Origin: JBCDCE01 sp039182515
GTDB taxonomy: Bacteria > Pseudomonadota > Alphaproteobacteria > Rhodobacterales > Rhodobacteraceae
Assembly (NCBI GenBank): GCA_039182515.1
Contig: JBCDCE010000004.1
Span: 22,968 to 86,967 of the forward strand
DNA length: 64,000 nt
Direction of reading: 5' to 3'
The position numbers were made by a program, and so were the translations under genes. The notes beneath the pieces were generated by a model that was not told the DNA's origin, made no database searches, and saw only the letters and a list, made by a program, of their open reading frames with translations. Below, piece after piece: positions 26,021-35,037 of the stretch (positions within the stretch are counted from its first letter, which is position 1; every line of letters starts with the position of its first letter).

Positions 26021-26788
26021 ATGAATGGATGGGCTGCCATGATGTCAAAAATTCCAATGCGCGCCGTGCTTTGGCTTGGGTTTTTCGCGATCATTCTCTT
26101 GGCTTGGGCTTGGATGTTCATGATGGCACGCATGTCCGGCGTGGACGTTTTGGGGCGTGTGGTCGGCATGAATATGATGCCCATGGAGACCTTCGGCACC
26201 CTCTTTCCGATGTGGGCCATCATGATGGCGGCCATGATGCTGCCCACGATGGTGCCCACACTGACGACATATGAGCAACTTATGGTCAGCGCAGATGGCA
26301 CGCGGGCAGGCTGGCTTGGTGTTCTTTTGGGCTATTTCATCGTTTGGGTCGGCTTTGGCGCTTTGATCACGGCCGTTCAGCTTGGATTTATGCAAACGGG
26401 CCTCGTGGATAGCCTCGGCATCGCCACCAATCCAATTTACGCCATTGGGCTGTTGATCATCGTTGGTGCGTTTCAATTCACCCGCGCAAAGGAAATTTGC
26501 CATGGGGTCTGTCACGCCCCGATGCATTATTTCTTGGGTCATTGGAAAACCGGCTTTGGCGGTGGATTGCGTATGGGTCTTGGCCTTGGGGCCTTCTGTG
26601 TCGGGTGCTGTTGGGGCTTTATGGCGCTTGGATTTGTTGGGGGTGTCATGAGCCTTTTGTGGATGGGCTTGGCCACCTTTTTTATGGTGCTGGAAAAACT
26701 GCCCAGCATCGGACATCATGTCACCAAACCAATTGGGATTGGCCTGATTGCAGCAGGGCTGCTTTGGGCCGCGGTTCTGGTCAGCTAG
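26021..26788 (+). CDS. DUF2182 metal-binding integral membrane protein
   Basis: A 255-residue protein with about six membrane helices and very methionine-rich segments (MWAIMMAAMMLPTMVPTL, GRVVGMNMMPMETFG), the signature of DUF2182, annotated elsewhere as a predicted metal-binding membrane protein. A Cys/His-rich loop (EICHGVCHAPMHYFLGHW) may bind metal. ATG 26021 follows AGGGGA. It is 10 bp from the DUF1326 gene; the pair is a recurrent arrangement and may handle copper, which is inference. Confidence 0.88.
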   Translation: MNGWAAMMSKIPMRAVLWLGFFAIILLAWAWMFMMARMSGVDVLGRVVGMNMMPMETFGTLFPMWAIMMAAMMLPTMVPTLTTYEQLMVSADGTRAGWLGVLLGYFIVWVGFGALITAVQLGFMQTGLVDSLGIATNPIYAIGLLIIVGAFQFTRAKEICHGVCHAPMHYFLGHWKTGFGGGLRMGLGLGAFCVGCCWGFMALGFVGGVMSLLWMGLATFFMVLEKLPSIGHHVTKPIGIGLIAAGLLWAAVLVS

Positions 26789-26798
26789 GGAGGCCCGC

Positions 26799-27509
26799 AT
26801 GGCAAAAACAATAGACAGACCCAGCTCAGATCGGCTTCCGGTCTCGCAACGCATCAATCAGCGCATGGAGAGCAATCCTGCGCGCCGCAAAATGCGCCCC
26901 ACGGAATGGGCGATTAAAGGCGAGTTGTTCCTTAACTGCTCTTGCACGGTCTTTTGCCCTTGTGTGGTGAGCCTAGGCGCACATCCTCCAACCGAAGGTG
27001 ACTGCAAAGCTTGGATGGCCATTGCCATTGATGAAGGCCATTTTGAAGGCGAGAGCCTAAGTGGCTTGAATGTTGGCCTCATGGTCGAAATCCCAGGCCG
27101 CATGGGCGAGGGCGACTGGCGCGTGGCCGCTTACATTGACGAGCGCGCAAGCCAGAAAGCCTACAACGGTCTTCTGCAGATCTTCTCTGGGGCCGCTGGC
27201 GGCACCACGGGGCTCTTTACCTTCCTCGTTTCCACCATCATCGGCGCAGAGCGCGAAAAGGTCGAGATCGTACGCGAGGGCAAGAAGCGTGGCCTCTACA
27301 TCGGCAAGAAGATCCAAGGTGAGATCGAGATGATCGACGGCGCGTCCCCTGATCATCCCGTGATGGTCACCAACTCCAAATATTGGATGGGCCCAGACAT
27401 TATCGCGGCCAAAGGCCTGCGCTCCAAAGTGCGGGACTACGGCCGCGTGTGGGACTTCGGCGGCAAGTCTGCTGAAATCTGTCCGATTGATTGGAAGGGG
27501 CCAAAGTAG
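26799..27509 (+). CDS. DUF1326 domain protein
   Basis: A 236-residue soluble protein. The hallmark is GELFLNCSCTVFCPCVVSLG, with a C-x-C-x3-C-x-C cluster that probably binds metal. Later parts include IFSGAAGGTTGLFTFLVSTI and YWMGPDIIAAKGLRSKVRDYG, typical of the family. It starts at ATG 26799 with GGGAGG upstream. Co-transcribed with DUF2182 upstream and DinB downstream. Biochemical function unknown. Confidence 0.88.
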   Translation: MAKTIDRPSSDRLPVSQRINQRMESNPARRKMRPTEWAIKGELFLNCSCTVFCPCVVSLGAHPPTEGDCKAWMAIAIDEGHFEGESLSGLNVGLMVEIPGRMGEGDWRVAAYIDERASQKAYNGLLQIFSGAAGGTTGLFTFLVSTIIGAEREKVEIVREGKKRGLYIGKKIQGEIEMIDGASPDHPVMVTNSKYWMGPDIIAAKGLRSKVRDYGRVWDFGGKSAEICPIDWKGPK

Positions 27510-27517
27510 GCCCCGCG

Positions 27518-28018
27518 ATGATCACAGCCGCGTATTGCCAGATGATGGCCAAGTACAATGCTTGGCAAAATGCAGGGCTTCGCGCAGAGGTGGCGAAGCT
27601 CTCAGTTGATCAAGTAACAGCGCCGCGCGGCGTCTTTTTTGGCTCCCTTATGGGCACGCTCAACCATCTGCTCTGGGCCGATCAAATCTGGCTTGCCCGG
27701 TTTTTGCAGGAGGAGGGCCCTGGGCTTTCGATCCCTGAGAGCGTGAATATGCATAATAGCTTTGAGGCCTGGGAGGCCGACCGGATGCGCACCGATCCGC
27801 GTATCTCTGGTTGGGCGGAACAGGTCACAGACGCGGCACTGGGCGCGGATCTTACCTGGCATTCAGGTGCCGCAGGGCGCGAGGTGACCAAACCCATGGC
27901 ACTCTGCGTCACCCATTTCTTCAACCACCAAACCCACCACCGGGGTCAGATACATGCGATGCTCACGCAGTCTGAGTTGACCCCTCAGGACACAGATCTC
28001 TTCTTATTGCCTGAGTAG
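27518..28018 (+). CDS. DinB family four-helix-bundle protein
   Basis: A 166-residue DinB/YfiT-like protein. The metal-binding histidines are seen in LNHLLWADQIWLARF and in THFFNHQTHHRGQIHAML, as expected for the three-His nickel or zinc site. Members are often thiol transferases or stress-induced proteins of unknown substrate. It begins 8 bp after the DUF1326 gene, so it is in the same operon. Confidence 0.9.
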   Translation: MITAAYCQMMAKYNAWQNAGLRAEVAKLSVDQVTAPRGVFFGSLMGTLNHLLWADQIWLARFLQEEGPGLSIPESVNMHNSFEAWEADRMRTDPRISGWAEQVTDAALGADLTWHSGAAGREVTKPMALCVTHFFNHQTHHRGQIHAMLTQSELTPQDTDLFLLPE

Positions 28019-28067
28019 ATCGAAAGAGCGTTTGGCCGAGCGCAGAGCCCGGCCAAACCACGTAGCT

Positions 28068-29678
28068 TTACTTCATTTTCGCGCGTTCAGAGCGAAGAGC
28101 CAGCCATAGGCAGTAGCACATCACCAGCACAACGAGCGTGAAGGGGATCCCCATGGAGACCGCTGCCCCTTGGAGCGCGGCCAGGCCGCCGCCTAAGAGA
28201 AGCGCGATCGCCACCAGTCCTTCAAGGGTGCACCAGAACACGCGCTGGATCACAGGCGCGTTCATTTTGCCACCCGCAGTGATCGTGTCGATCACCAAGC
28301 TGCCGCTGTCGGAAGACGTCACAAAGAAGATCACGATCAACAGAAGCGAGATCGGTGCCACGATGCCGTAGAGCGGTAGCTCTTTGAGGAAGCCAAAGAG
28401 CGCACCTTCGGGCTTATAGCTGTCGATCACCGTGGCGCGGACGCCTTCGGCACCGCCTGCGTTGAGCATATCAATTGCGGCACCTCCAAAAGTGGACATC
28501 CACAGGGCGCAAACAGCCGTTGGTGCGATCAAAGCGCAAAGCACAAACTCGCGGACCGTGCGGCCTTTGGAGATGCGCGCGATGAACATGCCCACGAACG
28601 GCGACCATGCAATCCACCAGGCCCAATAGAACGTCGTCCAGCCGTGGAAGAAGCTTGTGTCTTCACGTCCAAAGGGGTTCGAGAGCGCTGGCAAGGACAC
28701 GATATAATCGGCCATCACGTTGAAATAGCGCCCAAAGGCTGTGCCCACACCCGTGACGATGATCACGAAGATAAAGAGCAGCACGGCCATAACCATGTTG
28801 ATCTCGGAAAGCCGTTTTACGCCTTTGTCCATGCCGAGGCATACCGAGGCCAAAGCGATAAGCGTGATCCCGATGATGATCAGCACGGTCACTGTGTTTG
28901 AAGGCTCGATGCCTGCCACTTCGTTGAGACCAGCCGCCACCTGTTGAGCCCCAAGGCCCAGCGAGGTTGTCAGACCAAAGAGCGTGGCAAAGACCGCCAA
29001 CGTGTCAATCGCGTGGCCCCACCAGCCCCAAACGCGCTCGCCTAGGATCGGATAGAAGGCCGAACGCAGGGTCAGCGGTAACTTCAGGTTATAGCAAAAG
29101 ATCGCAAGGCTCAGGCCCACGGCGGCATAAACCGCCCAGCCTTCGAGGCCCCAGTGGTGAATGGTGCCCACGATGCCCACGTATTCATTGCCAGGCAGTG
29201 TTGCATCACGCCCCAAGGGCGCTGCGTTTCCGCCTTCGGAGAAGTTGTAGTAAACCGGCTCCAAAACGCCAAAGAACAACAAGCCAATGCCGATGCCAGC
29301 CGCAAACATCATCGCGATCCAGCCCGCGTAGGAATAATCCGGTTTGGCGTCTTTCCCGCCTATGCGCACCGAGCCCACAGGCAAAATGATCAAAACCAAA
29401 CAGAAAAGCGTAATCGCATTTACCGACAGAACCAAAAACCAATCAAACGTGCTGGTGAGCCAAGGTCTAAGCCAGCCAAAAAACTCGGCCGTGGCTTCTT
29501 GGTTGGCCAATGCAATCAAGACAAAGCCAAATATCACGACACTCGAAATCAAAAATACAGGGTTGTGGATGTCTAATCCGAGAGGGCGAATATTGTCTTG
29601 CCCCATCTCATAGTCGGTGCTGAATTCCATCGTTTCCGGTGGATTGACGACACCACTTGGGTCATCTGTCGATGCCAT
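28068..29678 (-). CDS. BCCT-family betaine/choline/DMSP transporter
   Basis: A 536-residue sodium-coupled carrier with twelve membrane helices. The substrate-box region reads FFHGWTTFYWAWWIAWSPFVGMF, the BCCT tryptophan motif, and MFAAGIGIGLLFFGVLEPVYY is the glycine-rich TM3 segment. BCCT carriers take up glycine betaine, choline, carnitine or DMSP. It is divergent from the DMSP demethylase gene across a 375-bp gap, so DMSP uptake is likely (inference). ATG 29678 has AGGAGG upstream. Confidence 0.93.
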   Translation of the reverse strand: MASTDDPSGVVNPPETMEFSTDYEMGQDNIRPLGLDIHNPVFLISSVVIFGFVLIALANQEATAEFFGWLRPWLTSTFDWFLVLSVNAITLFCLVLIILPVGSVRIGGKDAKPDYSYAGWIAMMFAAGIGIGLLFFGVLEPVYYNFSEGGNAAPLGRDATLPGNEYVGIVGTIHHWGLEGWAVYAAVGLSLAIFCYNLKLPLTLRSAFYPILGERVWGWWGHAIDTLAVFATLFGLTTSLGLGAQQVAAGLNEVAGIEPSNTVTVLIIIGITLIALASVCLGMDKGVKRLSEINMVMAVLLFIFVIIVTGVGTAFGRYFNVMADYIVSLPALSNPFGREDTSFFHGWTTFYWAWWIAWSPFVGMFIARISKGRTVREFVLCALIAPTAVCALWMSTFGGAAIDMLNAGGAEGVRATVIDSYKPEGALFGFLKELPLYGIVAPISLLLIVIFFVTSSDSGSLVIDTITAGGKMNAPVIQRVFWCTLEGLVAIALLLGGGLAALQGAAVSMGIPFTLVVLVMCYCLWLALRSERAKMK

Positions 29679-30053
29679 TGGGTTTCCTCCTATGTGGCGC
29701 TTATTGGCGCGCAGGGCGCTCGTTAACCGCGCTTTAATACCTTAGCCTCGTCGCAATTTGGTGCGGCTGTCAAATTTTATTGCAAAAGATGAATATTTGC
29801 CGTGAATTTTCACGCGCGAGCGGGGAATTGCTGTGAAATTGGGGGCCCGCACATCCAATGACTAAAAAAATATCTTCGGAAATCCCAAAGCTCTCGGCTT
29901 CGTCTAAAATTCGAAGCGAATTATGTCGGTTTCAAACCTCGCTTGACGCAATCTCACTTGCGACGCTTGAAAGCTGCCGGAATATGCGCCCTCTGGACGC
30001 GCCTTGGGGACAAAAGGGCGTGGTCTAGGCCGGTCAGTTTTGGGGAGAAAGCC
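29679..30053. promoter_or_regulatory. Divergent BCCT/dmdA regulatory region with a 13-bp palindrome
   Basis: These 375 gene-free bases should hold both promoters. The palindrome ATTCGaagCGAAT lies at 29909-29921, about 130 bases before dmdA, in an AT-rich setting. It is a reasonable operator candidate for a GntR- or TetR-type DMSP regulator, but no regulator gene is adjacent. Confidence 0.4.
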
Positions 30054-31154
30054 ATGGCCTTGATTTCACCAACACGGCGCGTGCGCCGTACACCGTTTTC
30101 TGATGGGGTCGAGGCCGCGGGCGCCAAGGCCTATTCGGTTTATAATCGCATGCTGATCCCAACGGTCTTTGAAAGCATGGAAGCCGACTACCGTCATCTC
30201 AAAGACCATGTGCAGGTTTGGGATGTGGCCGTGGAGCGCCAGATCGACGTGCGGGGCCCCGATGCAGGCCGCCTCATGCAAATGCTGACACCGCGCGATC
30301 TCAGAGGCATGTTGCCGGGCCAGTGCTATTATGTGCCTATGGTCGATGAAACCGGCGGCATGCTGAACGATCCGGTGGCCGTGAAGCTCGCGGAAGATCG
30401 CTATTGGATCTCAATCGCCGACAGCGATCTGCTCTTGTGGGTCAAAGGCATTGCTTATGGCTACCGGCTCGATGTGCTGGTGGATGAGCCCGATGTTTCA
30501 CCTTTGGCGGTGCAAGGCCCCAAGGCCGAGGATCTCATGGCGCGTGTCTTTGGAGATTCTATCCGCGACGTGCGCTTTTTCCGCTTTGGCTGGTTTGATT
30601 TTGAAGACACGAGCTTTGCCATCGCGCGCTCAGGCTACTCTAAGCAAGGCGGCTTTGAGATCTATGTGGAGGGCACTGAGTATGGCATGCCGCTTTGGAA
30701 CCAGCTTTTTGAAGCGGGTGAAGACCTCAACGTGCGCGCGGGCTGCCCCAATGGCATTGAGCGCATCGAGGGTGGGCTTTTGAGCTATGGCAACGACATG
30801 ACCGCTGACAACACGCCCCATGAAGCGGGCTTGGGCAAGTTTTGCTCCACGCAAACGGCGATTGGGTGTGTGGGACGCGATGCGCTCTTGCGTGTGGCCA
30901 AAGAAGGCCCCGTGAAACAGATCCGGCCTTTGAAAATCGACGGCGAAATCGCGCGTTGCGACAGGCTCTGGAAGCTTTGGGCTGGCGGCAAACCCGCCGG
31001 TCAGATCACCTCAGCGGCCTTTTCGCCTGATTTTGAGACAAACGTCGCCATTGGCATGGTGCGCATGCCCTATTGGGATGCGGGCACAAAGCTTGAGGTT
31101 GAGACCCAAGACGGAATGCGCCAAGTAGAGGTGCAAGACAAATTTTGGACGTAG
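30054..31154 (+). CDS. dmdA: Dimethylsulfoniopropionate demethylase DmdA
   Basis: A 366-residue GcvT-like enzyme that moves a methyl group from DMSP to tetrahydrofolate, giving methylmercaptopropionate, the first step of DMSP demethylation. Family hallmarks are SPTRRVRRTPFSDGVEAAG at the start, YNRMLIPTVF, VERQIDVRGPDAGRLMQML and the ending YWDAGTKLEVETQDG. The length fits DmdA (about 365 residues). ATG 30054 has GGGGAGA upstream; the longer frame is not supported. acuI follows after 11 bp, and a BCCT carrier is divergent, together making a DMSP-use locus. Confidence 0.93.
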   Translation: MALISPTRRVRRTPFSDGVEAAGAKAYSVYNRMLIPTVFESMEADYRHLKDHVQVWDVAVERQIDVRGPDAGRLMQMLTPRDLRGMLPGQCYYVPMVDETGGMLNDPVAVKLAEDRYWISIADSDLLLWVKGIAYGYRLDVLVDEPDVSPLAVQGPKAEDLMARVFGDSIRDVRFFRFGWFDFEDTSFAIARSGYSKQGGFEIYVEGTEYGMPLWNQLFEAGEDLNVRAGCPNGIERIEGGLLSYGNDMTADNTPHEAGLGKFCSTQTAIGCVGRDALLRVAKEGPVKQIRPLKIDGEIARCDRLWKLWAGGKPAGQITSAAFSPDFETNVAIGMVRMPYWDAGTKLEVETQDGMRQVEVQDKFWT

Positions 31155-31165
31155 AGGAGCACGAG

Positions 31166-32158
31166 ATGTTCAACGCATTGGTCGTCAACAAAGATGAAGA
31201 GGGTAAAACCTCAGCAGCCGTTGAGCAGATTGGGCTCGATCAACTCCCCGAAGGTGACGTGACGGTGGCGGTGGAATATTCCACCGTGAACTACAAAGAC
31301 GGGCTCTGCATTGGCCCAGGCGGCGGTTTGGTGCGCAACTATCCGCACGTGCCGGGCATCGATTTTGCAGGCACCGTCGAGGCCTCCGACGATGATCGCT
31401 ATAAGCCTGGCGACAAGGTCGTGCTCACCGGCTGGCGCGTTGGCGAGGCCCACTGGGGCGGCTATGCGCAAAAAGCGCGGGTGAAAGCCGATTGGCTGGT
31501 GCCGTTGCCCAAAGGCCTCGACACCCGCCAAGCTATGGCTGTGGGAACGGCTGGCTTCACCTCGATGCTGGCGGTTATGGCGCTGGAAGACCACGGGCTG
31601 AAAACCGGAAACGGCCCTGTGCTGGTCACAGGCGCTGCGGGTGGCGTGGGCTCTGTTGCGGTCGCGATCCTGGCCGCTCTGGGCCACGAAGTGGCAGGCG
31701 TCACTGGGCGCCCTGAAACGGCGGATTACCTCACGAGCCTCGGCGCCACGCAGATCGTTCCGCGCGAAGAGATCAACGAGACAACCAAGCGCCCCCTTGA
31801 AGGGGAAACCTGGGCGGGCTGCATTGATGCGGTGGGCGGCGCGATGCTGGCACGTGTGCTGGGTCAGATGAAATACGGCGCGTCCGTTTCCGCCGTGGGC
31901 TTGGCGGGCGGTGCTGCTTTGCCTGCCACGGTCATTCCGTTTTTGCTGAGGGGTGTAAACCTTTTGGGGATCGATTCCGTGATGCAGCCCTATGACAACC
32001 GTCTGCGGGCCTGGGAGCGGATTGCGAAGGATTTGCCCATGGACAAGCTTGAGGCCATGGTGAATCCTGCAACGCTCAAAGACCTTCCTGGCTTGGGCAA
32101 AGACATACTCAAAGGCCAGGTGCAAGGCCGGGTTGTGGTCGACGTAAACGCGGGCTAG
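31166..32158 (+). CDS. acuI: Acrylyl-CoA reductase AcuI (MDR family)
   Basis: A 330-residue NADPH-dependent medium-chain reductase that converts acryloyl-CoA to propionyl-CoA, a detoxifying step of DMSP cleavage. Visible features are YSTVNYKDGLCIG, HVPGIDFAGTV, the nucleotide-binding VTGAAGGVGSVAVA and LLGIDSVMQPYDNR. ATG 31166 is preceded by GAGGAG. Coupled to dmdA, as in other roseobacters. Confidence 0.93.
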   Translation: MFNALVVNKDEEGKTSAAVEQIGLDQLPEGDVTVAVEYSTVNYKDGLCIGPGGGLVRNYPHVPGIDFAGTVEASDDDRYKPGDKVVLTGWRVGEAHWGGYAQKARVKADWLVPLPKGLDTRQAMAVGTAGFTSMLAVMALEDHGLKTGNGPVLVTGAAGGVGSVAVAILAALGHEVAGVTGRPETADYLTSLGATQIVPREEINETTKRPLEGETWAGCIDAVGGAMLARVLGQMKYGASVSAVGLAGGAALPATVIPFLLRGVNLLGIDSVMQPYDNRLRAWERIAKDLPMDKLEAMVNPATLKDLPGLGKDILKGQVQGRVVVDVNAG

Positions 32159-32246
32159 CGCTGCGTTTTTTTGCCCTTCGGGGTCAAAAAAAATCGATAA
32201 TCTCACATACAATAACTTGCATGTGACGAAAATTTGATGTCTGGCT

Positions 32247-33476
32247 ATGTCAATGAAGTTAGACATCGAATTCGTGCGCGCTCAGTTTCCCGCGTTTTCT
32301 GAGCCGAGCCTAAGGGGCAAAGCGTTCTTTGAGAACGCTGGCGGCTCTTATACGTGCCGCCAAGTGATGTGGCGTTTGAACCGCTTCTACCGCGAACGCA
32401 AAGTGCAGCCTTACGGCGCTTTTGCGGCCTCGCGCATTGGCGGCGATGAGATGGACGAAGCCCGGACGCGTCTCGCGCGCATGTTGGGCGTGCAAACCGA
32501 TGAGATCTCCTTCGGCCCCTCAACGTCTCAAAATACCTATGTGTTGGCCCAGGCCTTCGCCGGGTGGCTCGCACCGGGCGATGTGGTTGTGGTCACGAAC
32601 CAAGACCACGAGGCCAATTCGGGCGTTTGGCGACGTCTGGAGGAACGCGGCGTTGAAGTGCGCGAATGGTGCATGGACCCCAGCACAGGCCATTTGGATA
32701 TTGCGGATCTTGATCCACTCCTGGACGAGCGCGCCAAGCTTTTGTGCTTCCCGCATTGCTCAAATGTCATTGGCGAGATCAATCCGGTGGCGCAGATCAC
32801 GCGGCTTGCCAGAGCGCGCGGCGTCTACACCTGCGTGGACGGCGTAAGCTATGCGCCCCACGGCATCCCCAATCTGCCGCAGCTCGGCGCTGATATTTAC
32901 CTCTTCTCAGCCTACAAAACCTGGGGTCCGCATATTGGCGTGATGTATGTGCGGCGCAACCTGGCCCTTCAACTGCCCAGTCAAGCCCATTACTTCAACG
33001 CCGATAAACTGCACAAACGCTTCACGCCTGCGGGCGAAGATCATGCACAAGAAGCGGCCATGGCGGGTGTCGCGGATTACAACGACGCCATCTACAGCCA
33101 CCATTTCAAAGCAGGGCGCGACGGCACCGGGCGCGCGGCCTGCGTGTCGGATCTTTTCCGGGAGGCAGAGACCCAGCTTATGGTCCCACTCTTGGACTAT
33201 ATCGCAACCCGCAAAGACGTGCGCCTCTTGGGCCCATCCAGTGCTACGAGTCGCGCGCCAACCTTGGCCCTGGAGTGCCAAGAGCCCGGCGAAGAGGTCG
33301 CTAAACGCTTAGCGCCTTTGGGCATCTTAGCGGGTGGTGGGGAATTTTACGCGCACCGCGCTCTTGAGGGTGTGGGCGTCGATCCTGCCAAAGGCGTGTT
33401 GCGTTTGAGTTTTGTGCACAATGCAACGGTTGATGAGGTTGACCGGCTGATCACAGCGCTAGATCAGGTGCTGTAA
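32247..33476 (+). CDS. PLP-dependent class V aminotransferase / cysteine desulfurase-like enzyme
   Basis: A 409-residue fold-type I PLP enzyme. The Schiff-base lysine is Lys224 in LFSAYKTWGPHIG; VDGVSYAPHGIPNL supplies the cofactor Asp, and FENAGGSYTCRQVM opens the family. No conserved substrate-cysteine loop of true desulfurases is obvious, so an aminotransferase or lyase role is possible. It starts 88 bp after acuI on the same strand, probably as part of the DMSP locus; what it does there is unknown. Confidence 0.85.
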   Translation: MSMKLDIEFVRAQFPAFSEPSLRGKAFFENAGGSYTCRQVMWRLNRFYRERKVQPYGAFAASRIGGDEMDEARTRLARMLGVQTDEISFGPSTSQNTYVLAQAFAGWLAPGDVVVVTNQDHEANSGVWRRLEERGVEVREWCMDPSTGHLDIADLDPLLDERAKLLCFPHCSNVIGEINPVAQITRLARARGVYTCVDGVSYAPHGIPNLPQLGADIYLFSAYKTWGPHIGVMYVRRNLALQLPSQAHYFNADKLHKRFTPAGEDHAQEAAMAGVADYNDAIYSHHFKAGRDGTGRAACVSDLFREAETQLMVPLLDYIATRKDVRLLGPSSATSRAPTLALECQEPGEEVAKRLAPLGILAGGGEFYAHRALEGVGVDPAKGVLRLSFVHNATVDEVDRLITALDQVL

Positions 33477-33513
33477 GCGCGGGCAGGGGTCCGCCTCAAG
33501 CAAGGTGGACCTC

Positions 33514-34950
33514 ATGGTAACAACGCATCCGATCTCTCAAGGTCCCGTGATCTTCTGGCTGCGTCGGGACCTGCGCCTGAGCGATCATCCCGGCCTCACA
33601 AAAGCCCTGGAAACCGGCCAGCCTGTGATCCCGGTCTTTATCCGAGATGATATCTTGTGCAGCACAGGTGCCGCGCCTCGATGGCGCTTGGGACTTGCCG
33701 CCCAACACTTTGCCTGTAGCCTAAGTGCGATCGAGGCCAAGCTCATTTTTCGCACCGGGGATCCGGTTCAGGTGCTCAGAGCCTTGATCCAAGAAACCGG
33801 CGCATCCCATGTGATGTGGAGCCGCGCTTATGATCCGGCCTCGATTGCCCGCGATAAGGCGGTCAAAGCAGCTCTGAAAGACGATGGGATTGGCGTCGAG
33901 AGTGTTCCGGGCCATGTGATGTTTGAGCCCTGGACCGTCGCGCCGAAAACCGCGTCTTACTATAAGGTCTACACGCCCATGTGGAAGTCAGTTCGGGACC
34001 GCGATGTGCCCGAACCCTTGCCTAAAATCACCAAATGGACCGCGCCGGAAACCTGGCCCAAGAGCGAAGATCTGACGTCTTGGGATTTGGGAAAAGACAT
34101 GCAGCGCGGGGCAGGGGTGGTTCGGCCTTACCTCGCGGTTGGTGAAGATGCAGCGATGGAAAGACTGTCGAGCTTCTTGGCGGGGCCCATCGCAGACTAT
34201 GCCACGGATCGTGACCTGCCTTGGAAGCCTGGCACTTCCCGGTTGAGCGAAAACTTTGCTTACGGCGAGATCTCGCCGCACACTGCCTGGCACGATGGCC
34301 AAGAGGCCTTGCGGGCCGGCAAGGCGGGTGCGGAGGTCTTTCTCAAAGAGCTGGTGTGGCGGGAGTTTGCTTATCACCTGGCCTTCCACACCCCTCAGAT
34401 CGTGGATCAAAATTGGCGCTCTGAATGGGATGCCTTCCCTTGGAATGAAGACGACACCACACCAGAGGTGACCGCTTGGAAGCAGGGCCGCACGGGCGTG
34501 CCTTTTGTGGATGCAGCCATGCGCGAGATGTATGTGACCGGCACGATGCACAACCGTGGGCGCATGATCGTGGCCAGTTATCTGACCAAACATCTGATGA
34601 GTCACTGGCAGATTGGCCAGCGCTGGTTCGAAGAGTGTCTCGTGGATTGGGATCCGGCGGCCAATGCCATGGGCTGGCAATGGTCAGCGGGCTCTGGCCC
34701 AGATGCCACGCCCTATTTCCGGGTCTTCAACGCCGAAACACAGCTTGAGAAGTTCGACAAATCGGGCAGCTACGTTGCCGCCTGGATCGCAGAGAAAGCT
34801 GCCAAGCCGTCGCAAACGGCGCTTTCCTATTTTGACGCGATACCCCGCGCCTGGGGGTTGAGCCCTTCTGCGCGCTATCCAGCCCCGATTGTGGCTATGG
34901 ATGTGGGGCGCAAACGGGCCCTCGACGCTTATGCAAATCGCGGCTTTTAA
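33514..34950 (+). CDS. phrB: Deoxyribodipyrimidine photolyase (class I)
   Basis: A 478-residue flavoprotein that repairs UV-made cyclobutane dimers with light. The N-terminal antenna domain starts VIFWLRRDLRLSDHPGL. The FAD-binding half carries HNRGRMIVASYLTKHL, the conserved WDPAANAMGWQWSAGSGPDA and FRVFNAETQLEKFD, all typical of class I CPD photolyases. ATG 33514 has AAGGTGG upstream; GTG 33505 is an alternative start. Confidence 0.95.
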   Translation: MVTTHPISQGPVIFWLRRDLRLSDHPGLTKALETGQPVIPVFIRDDILCSTGAAPRWRLGLAAQHFACSLSAIEAKLIFRTGDPVQVLRALIQETGASHVMWSRAYDPASIARDKAVKAALKDDGIGVESVPGHVMFEPWTVAPKTASYYKVYTPMWKSVRDRDVPEPLPKITKWTAPETWPKSEDLTSWDLGKDMQRGAGVVRPYLAVGEDAAMERLSSFLAGPIADYATDRDLPWKPGTSRLSENFAYGEISPHTAWHDGQEALRAGKAGAEVFLKELVWREFAYHLAFHTPQIVDQNWRSEWDAFPWNEDDTTPEVTAWKQGRTGVPFVDAAMREMYVTGTMHNRGRMIVASYLTKHLMSHWQIGQRWFEECLVDWDPAANAMGWQWSAGSGPDATPYFRVFNAETQLEKFDKSGSYVAAWIAEKAAKPSQTALSYFDAIPRAWGLSPSARYPAPIVAMDVGRKRALDAYANRGF

Positions 34951-35037
34951 ACTCTAAATTAGGCCGTAAGCCCTTGATACAGCATTGACCTGTGTCAGAA
35001 AAATCCGCAATTTAGCTGTCAGGGGAGAGTGACACGT

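Noticed and set aside
32165..32192. Terminator after acuI
   Set aside because: Sequence TTTTTTTGCCCTTCGGGG with A-rich flank is only loosely complementary, and no T-tract follows on the coding strand.
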